From NCBI GenBank assembly GCA_037903475.1, contig JBAJFG010000140.1, forward strand, positions 1,736,001 to 1,800,000: a DNA stretch of 64,000 bases, given 5' to 3'. The notes under the pieces are model-generated. The model was given only the letters and a program-made list of their open reading frames with translations. It did no database searches and had not been told where the DNA came from. Position numbers and translations under genes: made by a program. The stretch comes from Ancylostoma caninum (Eukaryota; Nematoda; Chromadorea; Rhabditida; Ancylostomatidae). Shown here one piece after another: positions 41,260-52,800 of this stretch (within the stretch, counting starts at the first letter, position 1; every line of letters starts with the position of its first letter).

Positions 41260-44200
41260 ATGTCAGGAAACGACTGGCCACCATGGGAACGATTCAACGA
41301 TTGGGTGCACTCTATCTGTGTGGTCACTTTTGATCTGGAACTGGGACAAGCCCTTGAGGTGCGTCATATCTCGTCACTATTTCGTTGCTTTTTAGTGTCC
41401 TTTTTATGCCCTTTCGTGGGTTTTTGCCTTTTTTATGTCAGAGCAGAAAGAAAAAACAGCGGATCATGTTTCTCAAGAAAAAGTAGGCCCTTTCGGCTGA
41501 CCGCAGCACATCAGAATTTGCAGTAGACAGCGAAGGCGAATCTGCATATATGCAACCTAGCTAATCAGCCGGGAAATTTAGGTAATTTATCCTGGAGATG
41601 CCGTCTTGAGCACTCAAGAGAAGACAAATATCTGTTACTTGGCTTTCCCAGATTCAAACAGCGGGAACACTAAGGACACCAATTTCCACTTCCGAATTCG
41701 ACGGTAATTTTATTCGTTGGGCTGTTGCGTTTATCTTGTTCGTTTCTTTTATTTTTAATGTTGGATATATTTTTGCAGGAGTACAACCGAAATATCCCCT
41801 TCCCAACGAGCTCTTTTGGAACGCTCATCCAACTCGGCATCATTTGATCCGAGTTATCTGTATGGTTTTGTGCACTTCCGTCAGCAAAAAGATCCGTCCA
41901 TTCAGCGTGGTTACTATCAGAAAGTAAGACAGTGGGTGGTATCATTAAGATTGCTAGATTTAACTCTTTCTTTTTTCAGAGCCTGGTATTAATCACAATA
42001 CTTCCTTTCTTCAATTTGTTCTCTATTGTTATTGAACGGATTGCTTTGCAGTTTTTCGAGAATGGCGAACCGGCCATCGAAGCTGGTGGGTGTCTTATGT
42101 ATATACAATCCCATCACTGATGGGCATAGATTCTCTTGATTTTTCTTTTCGTTTTTTCCTTCAAACTGTCCTATCTGATTAGAAAATCGGAACTGGGACA
42201 CCAAGAGTTTCACCCTTAACTAAATGTAGGTGATGGCAATAGTAGAGACCCGCCCGTCTCGCCAATTGTTTTTCAACTCACATTCCGATGAAATTCCCGC
42301 AGTGCATTTAATACCGCTTTTAATGCTCCTAAGCCACTTAATTTTGTTTTAAATTTACTTTGAAGTTGACTTAGGGAGGGGTAGTTGCTTTGAATCCATT
42401 CTATCGGGATAAAATTATGGAATGGGTCTTGTAAATCCCTTATTTTTGCTTGAAATCTATATTTGCACTTGGCTGACCGTGCACGTACCCTTGCGTTTTG
42501 GACTCTCACGTTCAGCTATGGTTATTTGCTAGTTTCCGTATAATGTCGTGGTTACGGTGTGGTTTTTGACTCTGTACTTGCCACATCATGTTTCTAGCAA
42601 CTAGTAGTTGTTCCCCTGTCTGATAAACTAAACTGGATCTCATCAGTGGTTGCTACCAATCCATTCCATTTATTCCTTTGTTCAGCATGCCATGATATGG
42701 ATCAATGGCCGTCGCCGTGTGCTGGCGAGCCGCTTTCACTGCCCTTACTGGGATCCCTTCTACGGATACGAATACCTTGTCAAGCTGACTTGCCGTTAGA
42801 CTTTCGTATGCTTCCTGCTTTGAAGGTTACTTTCTTACCCATCCTTAAATTCGTTAGAAATTGGTTGGCGATTGCAGTAAAATTTTACCTGATTGTTATT
42901 CGTTTCAGGACATAAATGGTAGTAATATGGATACAGTGTTGATATCATCAGTCCATCAAGTTGATATGTACAAAGCTCTTCATACCGTTATCAACCATCT
43001 TCAGTTGTTATGGGAATTGGTACTTATTGGAGAAGTAAGTTGATTTTATAGTTTCTTTGATTAGCTGTTATGATTTCCTCATTTTAGCCTTTACTTGTTA
43101 TGGCCAACACGCCACAACGCTGTTCATCAATAGTTCAGGTGCGATTTGTGTCTTTTGTGTTCCTGTTGTAACTATCACGAATCTTGATGTCTTAACTATC
43201 ACGAATCTTGATGTCTATCTATTTTTAATAGTTTTTTAGGCATTGGTCTCATTGATTGCTCCACTGCGTTATCACAACGACTACCGACCTTTCTTTACTA
43301 TTCATGACTCCGAGTTCAAGGAATATTCCTCAAAAAGTCGAGCACCGTTAGTTTTTATCCTTGTTTTTGGTACTAACTTTTCTACCTATTAGATGAATGC
43401 TTCCAACTCGTGCAAGGCGATAAGGTTAAAATATCATGGAAATATCATTGTATGCAACTGTCCTGTCAGATACCTTCCGATGACTGGTAACTGGATGATG
43501 CTAAACGAAGGTGTTTTGGAGGAAAAATGGTGGTATCTGAATCATTTGGTGCTTTTCTCCTCAGGGTTCAATTCTGTTTCCTCTTTTTTCTCCTTCTTTT
43601 GGTTGATCAGTGCATACTGCTGGGTTTTTTCCACTGCTGGCTTATGTCCAAGGCTTCATTTTTCCCGCAGGATTACTTAATCTTGTTTTAGAATAAGCAG
43701 ATTTTTTACAGTCCGCGAGTCATTTTGGGCGTGACGAACCCATTCTTCATCAAGGCGCTCGATCACTGGCCTCATATCCTCAAAGTTGGCGACACAGTCG
43801 AAGGTGCGGAGACACCAGAACGCCAAGAAAAAACAAGGTTAGCACCATTTATTGCTTCTGGCCTGCTAAAAATCTCTCCATCAAGTTTAGGAAGAACTGG
43901 GATGGTCGAACTCTTGACACGAAACCTGGCATATACACCCAGTATAAGCCTTATTTGAATAAAGACAAGAGCGTTGCTAAGAAGCTGTTGAAGGGAGACC
44001 GACCTTCAGAGGTATTTGTTGTTTGGATGTCTACGTTTGCACTATTTTGTTTTTGCTCTTTGGTGAAATTCCTTACGGTATTCAGGTTCAATGCAATATA
44101 TTGCGGAGACATTTTCTCGAATTGACGCAGAGTTTCATGATTCCGCTCGAGAGGTATTTATCATCACTGATGCCACTTCGGAAAGAAATGTCGCCATTTA

Positions 44201-46522
44201 AGGTAAGCGGCTGTGAAAAGATGGCATTTAATCGACCAAACTCTTTTCGCTTTGTTTTTTCCTCTTAGAAACATTTAAGCTCAAAGTGTTTGATGAAAGA
44301 TTAAAGAACCTTTTCAGCCCTTTAAGAGAGGAGAGACTAAAATAAAAGTCCCTTCGCTAATTTAGTTTCTCTTTCCTTTTTACTATGCACAATTTAATAA
44401 AATACTCCAGGACTAGGTTTACCCATACCATGCTTTCCAATTTCCTTCTCCAACATAGATCAATTCCCTAATTGTAAGGATGCCACACGCTCACACGTTT
44501 TAGCGGCACTGTTCATTTCCTTTCTGTTCCAGGCAATTCCTAGCGCTCGACCATTCTCAATCGATGACTTCCTTCTGACTATTGACGGTTCCGGTCCGTC
44601 TTTAACTTGTGGTGTGAAAGGAGACTGGCAAGGTATGACACTGCTTTTCTTCTATATACTCCTTTGGTTTTTCCCTTTCGTTATTTTTTTTTGTTGATCT
44701 GATAAACTTCCTCTTGTTTCTCTTTCATATCGACGTCGCTCGGTTTTAGGCCTATACCGACGATTTGTTGGTAGCGCGAATTTTGTGGGATGGCTAGCGA
44801 ATCGAAGTCGAGATGTTAATGCACAACTGAAAGCGCAATATGTGGAGGCGTTGTGTTCAGCAGACCTTGGTGAATGGGGTTTTTTTTTGAGTCCGGCCCC
44901 AGAGTGTACTTGAATATGTTCAACAACCTTTGCATGTCATTGAATATGAAAAACGCCCAGGTTCAAAAGTGCTGGCGACGAAACATCATGTTGAAATCGT
45001 CGATTTGGTCTTGAGGGTTCGACAACGCATAATTGAATTGGAAGATGCGAATGAAAAGCGTCATCAGTTGGTGAGTTTTCGCAGGTTCTCAGGGAAAAGA
45101 TTGTTTTTTAATAGTTTTCAATCGGGGAAAGTAATAAAAAGAAGCATGGATAGTGCTTAGTTTTTCATTATGCTACTAAGTATGCCTTGTTTTTGAATCG
45201 AACAATAATTATTCGTCAGCGTGATATACTGTGGTACTTTGATTCAAATGTATAACGCAGCTAAAGTCAAAGTTGCGTTAAATCAATCACTGGAACAGAT
45301 ATTTCTGCGCCAAATCGTGAGATTTTTTATGGATGATCCAGCTTTTTTGTGTGATGGCAGCATTGTGTGAATTGTAATCAAGTGAACCATAGTGAACAGT
45401 TTACCAAACGCGCGTGGTTAGTTGCTGGATACGTAAAAGGATAAGGTGGTCGGCGTTAATCAATTCTGTTCGTGGGATGCGCCACGCATTCGATTCCGTC
45501 TGAGTATTGTGGAGGCGTTGAATGCGTACGCGCTCTTTACAGTGGTTTCCGGGGCATCCGATGTACCAGGTCAGCGCTTCATCCTCTCCAGAATTCCCTA
45601 GTATCAATTTACGGATCTTGGAGGATGAATGGCTTGCTTGGGCATGGGCAGGATCATGGAATCATCGACCGCTCGAGCGACAGCCTGCCTGTTATCACTG
45701 CGCTACGTGCTTACCCTGGATACATAAACATACATTAACACATACATAACATACATACCCTGGATACATTCTCTTTTTTCCATAAAAGGAAGAAAACGTA
45801 AAGTAATCAATAGTTTAGAAGGGATAGGAAATCATTCCAAATTTACCGTTTTTTTTATCGAAAATCAGCGCAGTCAGTTTTCTCCTTCATCACAGTAGAA
45901 TTTTTTCCTGTGTGGTTTTTTGCTTTAAGTTGTACTTGTCTTAAACTAGGATTTTTTTCGGTAAATCTAAGCCCAATCAGGGACGGAGATTTGGTTGGCG
46001 ATTCTGCTCACATTTTCTTTGAGCGCGATCATTTGCGCATGCGGCTTAATTCGCAGTTGTCCCGATGCGGCTGTGTTGAATTGCAGGTCATTGAATGTGA
46101 CGTGAATGTGAATTGAATGTAAAACTCGTCCAGATTGTTGGCAAAGAAATATCTCGTTGAAAAGGCAGTTTTATTGAGGGTTCGAACGAAGAACATCATG
46201 TGGGAGCAAGATGGGGAACCAGACCGCACATGGTTGTAGTTGTTGATGGTTAATACTAAGCATCTATGGTCGCAATTTACGAACAAGCCTAAGCATTTGT
46301 GCTGGTAATAGTAGTGGTAATCGCGGCTGGTATCGCATTTCTCAATGCGCGTGTACTTAGGTTCCTGATGGATAGTGTTTTCCATTTTTTCTGCTAATTT
46401 ATTTTGAGCGTTAATGATGGGTTTTGCAGGTACGCCAGATAGTATCCATCCTGTCAGCTGTTGACGAAGAGCTAAAACAGGTGTTGATGTCGAACTGTTC
46501 GCTCCGCGAAATTGTATCATAG
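41260..46522 (+). CDS. DENND6: DENND6-family Rab guanine-nucleotide exchange factor
   Basis: DENND6 proteins activate endosomal Rabs (Rab14 in mammals). Exons read: 41260-41358, 41582-41703, 41779-41923, 41980-42085, 42686-42825, 42909-43034, 43088-43138, 43240-43346, 43712-43837, 43891-44011, 44086-44202, 44533-44632, 44750-about 44870, about 44892/44903-45070, 46430-46522. All junctions agree in phase except one. The family pattern is clear: [19 protein letters not shown] at the start, [118 protein letters not shown], and a C-terminal [14 protein letters not shown] helix. Length is about 590 aa against about 600 in vertebrates. The start follows an SL-type acceptor. The odd point is 44870-44903: coding is conserved up to ADLGEW and resumes at SVLEYVQQ, but a T-run, an in-frame TGA and mismatched phases leave no ordinary intron. 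This could be a sequence error, an unusual intron or a break in the gene. Confidence 0.88.
43157..43216. repeat. Direct 24-bp duplication in a DENND6 intron
   Basis: AACTATCACGAATCTTGATG is repeated twice in tandem within the intron 43139-43239. Confidence 0.7.
45400..45745. repeat. GC-richer inserted block in the last DENND6 intron
   Basis: The last intron (45071-46429, 1.36 kb) is far longer than the others. Its middle is GC-richer and contains a B-box-like GCATTCGATTCCG. It may be another tRNA-derived insert, but I could not match it to a copy elsewhere in the window. It ends in short TACATA repeats. Confidence 0.35.
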
Positions 46523-48129
46523 CAACATTACATTTTTTGGATAACCCTCACTGTTCCTCGTTACTTCATTGAGCACTTCTTACTGTTAAAAACAGGGACC
46601 CATCTTTCAATTGAAAACAGTATTGATGTTGTGTTACAAGTAAGATTGTGACCAGTTATGATCCGCTGGACACTGTTCATCCCGTTTGTTGTTTTTCCCA
46701 CCCCCAGAATCAAGGTCTACTATGGGTCGATAGTATTTCATATTTATAGAGTTTGCAAGTGCCGACTGCGTAAGTCTCATTCGGTTGATCTGTCTAGAAA
46801 TATCGATTCGTCCTCATATCCGTTTTCCGAGGCTAGTTTCACTGTCCACCTTTCCTCACCAAATCATATTCGAGATATACTTATGCGTGCTGAGATGACG
46901 TAATATCCTTCGATACGGGTAACTGTGTGGTGGTAGTTCTTATTGTGTTATTGTTTGTATTTTGTATACATATTTTAGAAATGAAGGTTTCTATCGAGTT
47001 TTGTGTGCTTTTTAGAGTTGTACCAATGGAGTTAACCTATACTGTTTCTTGTTTAATATTTTACGATCTTTGCTGTGGGTAACGCTTCGTGAACTTGTTA
47101 AAGGCAAGGTGCTGTCAAACTCTTGCCCACCCAGCTTTTTTGCTCTCTGGAGTCCAAACCATATGTGTATCACGTATCTCAAGTTTGAGACCTCGGTATA
47201 AGCTCCATCACTAGATATAGGACAAAACATCCGAGGATTACGGTACGGTTGAAAAACGCGCTCCAGTCGGCAAATGCTGCGCGCTTGCATACTGAACAAC
47301 GCTGGACGCTTGGATACATAAAGCCTAGCGAACACTCCGTGAAAGCTTCCCACCTCATCAAGCGGATTGCTTGAATATGAATTTTTTCCTACGACGCTAC
47401 AACAGACAGCATGTAGGGCGCGCCGTATAGCGTCATTTGAAAGCACGGATGCCGCAAACCCGCAAACGCCGTACCGAAGTTTGTCGATGGACTTTTTCAG
47501 GGATTTTTCTATAGTTTTCGTCCAAGGCGTCGCCACGGGCTACGAGTCCAATGGAAATTCAGGAGATGGAATTTTGCCCGGACCTTGCCTTTTAGATATC
47601 TGCAGATGGCTTTTTGTGGAATTCGCTTCATGTTTTTGGGTGGGCGAAACTCTGAAGATAATAGCGCGGCGCATTAGCTGGTGCATGCATGGCTGCTTTC
47701 TAAGAGAATGCATTTTCTAAATGTAACATGTATGATACTTGATAAATCAAAGACGTGTGGGTGCTGGCAAGGAGGGACTGGAGTAGAAGGCAAGTGCGGA
47801 AAGTCATACGCTGCTTTCCGCAGTAGGAAAGTGGGTAAAGAGTTATGTATCAAAGAGGCTCATTTGTCATGTTTATCAAGGTCCTGCTTCTCAAGATAGG
47901 AGAAATTTGCAATGATGCTGCGTTTTTTTTTTTCGGGAGGAAAGATGAAATTTAAAGAGAGTACTGACCTGATTGTCGTAGCTATCCTGAACTTTGAGGA
48001 CATGCTATCAGGACAGAGCTGCAAGCAATGTCACTGTAACGATAACGTGATCATTTTTTACGAGATGTATACTGTCATGGGCGGCTTGTAACGCTGGTTT
48101 CCAATCCGTTTACTATTTGTTGACCACTG
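46523..48129. other. Intergenic stretch after DENND6
   Basis: A minus-strand frame of 174 codons (47012-47536) starts with ATG (MATPWTKTIEKSLKKSIDKL) and is unusually long, but its composition is not convincing and a plus-strand frame of 117 codons overlaps it. I list it as unproven. The rest is AT-rich without features. Confidence 0.25.
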
Positions 48130-48137
48130 TGCAAAGT

Positions 48138-48262
48138 TGGGTGTGTATCATTGTGAAGGGGAATGGAACGTTCATCGAGGCGCTGTGTTTGGTACATTCA
48201 ATCAGTGCGCCAATCACGGTCGCCGGGTAACGCCCCATTTCCCCTCACAATGATACACACCC
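48138..48262. mobile_element. 125-bp inverted-repeat element with an 8-bp target duplication (family D)
   Basis: The ends TGGGTGTGTATCATTGTGAA and TTCCCCTCACAATGATACAC then ACC form inverted repeats of about 30 bp. The 8 bases TGCAAAGT occur on both sides (48130-48137 and 48263-48270). An 8-bp target duplication is typical of hAT transposons. A diverged relative may lie at about 49518-49640 (GTGGGTCACAATGAGGGGAA). Confidence 0.8.
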
Positions 48263-48418
48263 TGCAAAGTAGTGTGGCATCCTGGGCCGCATGCAGTATT
48301 GGAATTACCAAGGGTAAATGTGTTGAACCACAGAAATGTACCCATCGTCGACACTGGCGTCAACAATTTTGGCCTGGGTAATCTCAATGATGCATTCAAG
48401 TCCTGTTGTGGTGATGTA

Positions 48419-48595
48419 CAGTCCTTGTCGAAAAGATAGACGGATTCCGTGACTGCGGAAACGCGGTGGGACCCGAACGATGGATGCGGAGAGAGCATGC
48501 TCCAGGGAGAGGGTGCAGTAGGTCCCAACGCGATTCTGCGGCCGCGACGACATGAAACCGCACGCGCAATCCGTCTATCTTTTCGACAAAGACTG
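48419..48595. mobile_element. 177-bp Tc1-type miniature element (family H)
   Basis: The left end CAGTCCTTGTCGAAAAGATA then GACGGATT is mirrored exactly at the right by AATCCGTCTATCTTTTCGAC then AAAGACTG. TA is at 48417-48418 and 48596-48597. GC-rich inner arms (GTGGGACC / GGTCCCAAC) extend the stem. Confidence 0.85.
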
Positions 48596-49803
48596 TACGT
48601 CCATGTTTTGAGTGGAAGTTGTGGTGCTGTAAAGTACGTAAAGTACTAAAATATCCTCAACTGCAACGATGAATTTTTTTGGGGCTGATTTATTATTAAA
48701 AATCATTTGGAGCAGTAACTTCTTCTAATTTAGTGCATATTATACTTCGGAGTATTCGAAAAATTGTCCCAATAACCGAATTTTGAATTTCTCAAATCCG
48801 AGTGTTTATCCGAGTTTTTTTTTGTTTTTTCGCATACGCTATTTGGTCCAAAGTGTAGTGCATATTCCTGCGTACTTAGTGTATTCTGTGAAGGAAAGGG
48901 TTCTTGAAACATGTATCTCGAGCTAAGGAATGGTTATCTGGACTTGTGCACGCCATTCTGACCAGGAATCGCGTGTAGAAATTCACCCAAAGCTTGCGGC
49001 CGTAGTACTCAAGCTTTCCATCAAACGGAGCCACGGCATTCCGGGTTTTATTTGTAAAAAAAAGGGCTGTGTCGATGTAGTATTTGAGTGCTGTCCGGTT
49101 GCCATTCGGTTGTTATTTGATCACTTTCTGTATGGGGATTGAACAGCATTCAAATGGAGACCGAATAGTATGGAAGATGTTTGAAGTTACGTAATTGTCC
49201 CACCTGCTACCTAGCGTTGGTATTGATTATGGCTTCTTGGCGACTATTGAAACAGCTGTTGCCTCAAAACGTGTCCATTCTATTATACATATGATTATTA
49301 GCATGTGAACTAGAGAGAGAGAGAGATCCATACGTTTTTTTTATTCAAAAACAGCTGTACATAAGTGGCCTCGATCATGAACGCAGAGCGAAGGGAACGT
49401 TTGTACATCTCTGTAACGAGGAGGAAGAAAACAGGCATAATTGTACGCCAAGGGGGTGACGAGTTGGTTGTATAACTGGAAAAGTTCGAATTCACGAGTC
49501 TTAACATTGAGTGGACCCTCCTAAGGTATAAATTGGGGTGTGGGTCACAATGAGGGGAAACGGAGCAGGCCATGTCCTTGTGATTGGCTCTTCATCCGAA
49601 TGGACCAATCACGGAAATATGATCCGCATTGTTTCACCTCATCTTGACTTATGTCCCATAGATAGTGAGGGGACAATGCAGAGCTGCTTTTAGAAAAATT
49701 ACTACGCATTAAATGATATGCTTGTATTAAACACCCTTGTACGATACTATCAATAGAATGCTTTCCGTATACAACTCTTTAACATTGCTTAAGTTAAGGT
49801 CCA
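48596..49803. other. Region between the H element and the F-box gene
   Basis: No gene is seen. A GA microsatellite of about 14 bases is at 49313-49326. A possible relative of family D is near 49518-49640. The last 60 bases before the F-box start codon have no clear spliced-leader acceptor. Confidence 0.3.
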
Positions 49804-52800
49804 ATGAAGCATGAAGATCCACGAGATAGGAAAGAAGTCAATTCACACGAATCGGAATGTCGGTGTCATCCTTGGAATAAATTACCGTTGGAGTTGAAAT
49901 TTGAAATTCTGCAATATCTCTCGTTACCAACACTCAGAAGATTCATGTTTCTGAGTAAGGATTGTTTGCATGTGGTATCAAGCATGAAGATTGACGCGAT
50001 GTCAATACATTTGGACGACAACACATTCATTGGACACAGGAACGTGCGTATGTCGCATTGTCAGAAGATTCGTTTCTTTAACAAACGTTGGGTTGAGCAG
50101 TGTTTGTGCTACCTTAGTACGAAATTTCTAGAATTTTTAGGATGCCGTCACCGTCAGAGTTTCTCGTAAAATAAAAACGCCGTACCTCAGCTGTTTCGTG
50201 ACGCATTTTGACTTGCAATTTTTGAGCTTAGAAAACGGCGGATGTTTCGTTGCAAGGTATGTTTTGTATTCACTTTCTTAACCACATTCGACTGAAAATT
50301 TTTTATTTCTGCTCCAGAGAGGTGATAGAGGATAGGCGCAAGGTGATCAAAGTCGGTACGAATTATCCACACGAGTCACGCTATGCGGCAGCACTACAAG
50401 CTTTTTCGCAGTTCACAAAATGGGTGAAGGCGACGGGACTGTACGTGACCATGGTTAGTTCGGAATTTTCTTTGGCATTGCTGGTACGGCAAATCATCGC
50501 AAAATCTTGAATGAAGCACTGAAAATCCTAGCTTCAAAGCCACAAAAGTAGCACTTGGAGAACGTTTCTTAAGATGGAAGTGAATATATCGGTGGGGTGG
50601 GGAATGCCAAAATAAGTCAATGCATGGAAGGGTTTGAAAGTCGGGATTACATTAATCTGATCCAGCTCCTGAGCTGGAGTTACCAATTCATTACAGTTCT
50701 AATCACTGCACTGTAATGAATTGGTAACTCCAGCTGAATTGGTAACTCCAGTGAATAATATCCAATACAATACGAAATTCTCTCGCTTCAGTCGTTTGGG
50801 TAGAACGCTAGGTGGAATGTGGGGTTTTTCCATGGGATCGGTAGATTAATTGGCAAAGCAATAGTAAGTGGTATATCAGGTTGGTGCGAAATTAATTGCC
50901 GGTTCGAAGAATGCACAAATAAACTGTTCTCTACCGTGGAATTTGGAAAATTTCGAGCAAATTGTGTGACCTTCTGAAAGGGTTTTTCCTATTCTCTCAA
51001 ATGCTTGAATGTGTTTTTGGATTTCTGCGATCTCAATTTTCATTGTAGAGGCATAGCGTTTTCACTATATTGTCAGACAAGATTTAACGAATTAAAGGAG
51101 CATTAAACTGATGAAGAATATTGTGTTTTGGCCCAGTTATAACACTTTGAACTGAAATGTTCGTTTCGGCAATTAATTTCACACCAACCTGATACATTTG
51201 ACCAAATAGAAGCCGAATTTTGTAACCTTATTTGAAAATATAGAGAACAATTCAAACGTCCGGATATTTACGAAGTCCCTAAAGCTCTTCTTCTCTGTTG
51301 TAATACAACACTGCATACATTAGCGTCCAATGTTGGGACATTCGAATTTCCCATTTACTCGGAATATTCGATATTTGAAAGCGAAAATATTCGATTTCGA
51401 ATAAATAGGAGATCCGTATGTCTCAACATTGGAGACTTATACGGTGCAGTATGGAAATGAAGTGTTTTGGGGCTTTCTTGTTCTCGAATACCTGAATGCC
51501 TAATTTGTTTCCAAAATTTTTAATGAAAATACGAGGAGAATTTGGTTGATATTTCCCAAGTCCCAAGCAGTGTGAGTAGTCGCAGACCGGCTGTGATCAC
51601 TGGAGGAGTTCATAAAAAGGAAAAATGTGTTGAGTGACCAGTGGCAAAATTCATAGACATTCCTGAGAAGATTTCAATCAACTCGTCCTACAGCAATGGA
51701 CAAATTATTCGGGGAAAATGAGTATGCTCTTATCGAGACGTTCGTCTTGGTCAACTATGACAAGTTATAATGAAGATAGCGAGTTGTACCACATTTCGCC
51801 AAAGAAACTCGTCTATTCCGGAAGCACGGGTGGTTAAGAACCTTCATCCTCTAGTTTTGAATATGTTACACGCTATAGCTATGTACAAGCGCGAGAAATT
51901 TCTTAGTATGCTTTTGAAAATCTTCTCGAAATTTTTATCCTAACTAAATTAACTCTTTGACAAGTTTTAATTTCACTGCAAAGAAATTCAGACATTTCAG
52001 TCTCCATCGGATGCTGACGTCGATCGCATGCATGCGATCGTGCCAGCAACACGGAAGTTCTCGTGCAGCACGTTTGGAATAGAGACGAAAAATCCAGCTC
52101 TCGTCAGATTTTTCATGCAACATCTGCAGCCTGGCTGTAACCTAGTGGTAAACGAGTACACTCAGCTGGATGACGATAGGCCCATCCTGACGCGTGACTT
52201 CTTCGATTCGGATGTTGTAAGTTTTTTTGTTTTATCTGGCTGTTGTTCCTTAAAGGCAGCACTCACGGAAATTTTCACTTCTGAAATGAGTCGCTTACCA
52301 TGTAGCCAGCCGCTGGACAATCGCAACAGTAAGTTGAACACCTTGAATGGCCGCGTACCTGCGAAGATACTGCCGTGGACACATCTGCCGCTCTGGACAT
52401 TAGGGTTCCGTCGCGCCAACTAACGCCGTTGATAGGGTGTGCGCATATGGCTCAGCAGGGGCTTGTTTATGAAATTTGTACCATTTTCAGGGTTCCGTGG
52501 CGGGACCCTTCATGAAAAACTCGTCCGCGCTGTGGACACACATGAAATACCGCCATCATTTTCTGTGTTTTTCGCGTGTTTCACGCCACTTCATCGTTGT
52601 GACTTCGTCTTCCCTAAAAACCCCGATATACCGCGAGATCTCCAATCCAGAAATTTCCGCGAGTGCTGCCTTTACATGCCATTTACAACATGATATCGCA
52701 CTACAACCTTTATGGACGTTAAGCTTGATAAGACCCCTTTCCTATCTTTTTAAATGAGAAAATCGGGTGCAAATCACACTAACTGCTCTTTGAAGCTGGT

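Noticed and set aside
46029..46520. Minus-strand open frame of 163 codons
   Set aside because: It lies antisense to the last DENND6 exon and intron. The sense strand has a clearly conserved exon there, so the antisense frame is treated as a shadow.
47012..47536. Minus-strand open frame of 174 codons starting with ATG
   Set aside because: A plus-strand frame of 117 codons overlaps it, and no domain, splice or repeat evidence favours either. Kept only as a note, not as a gene.
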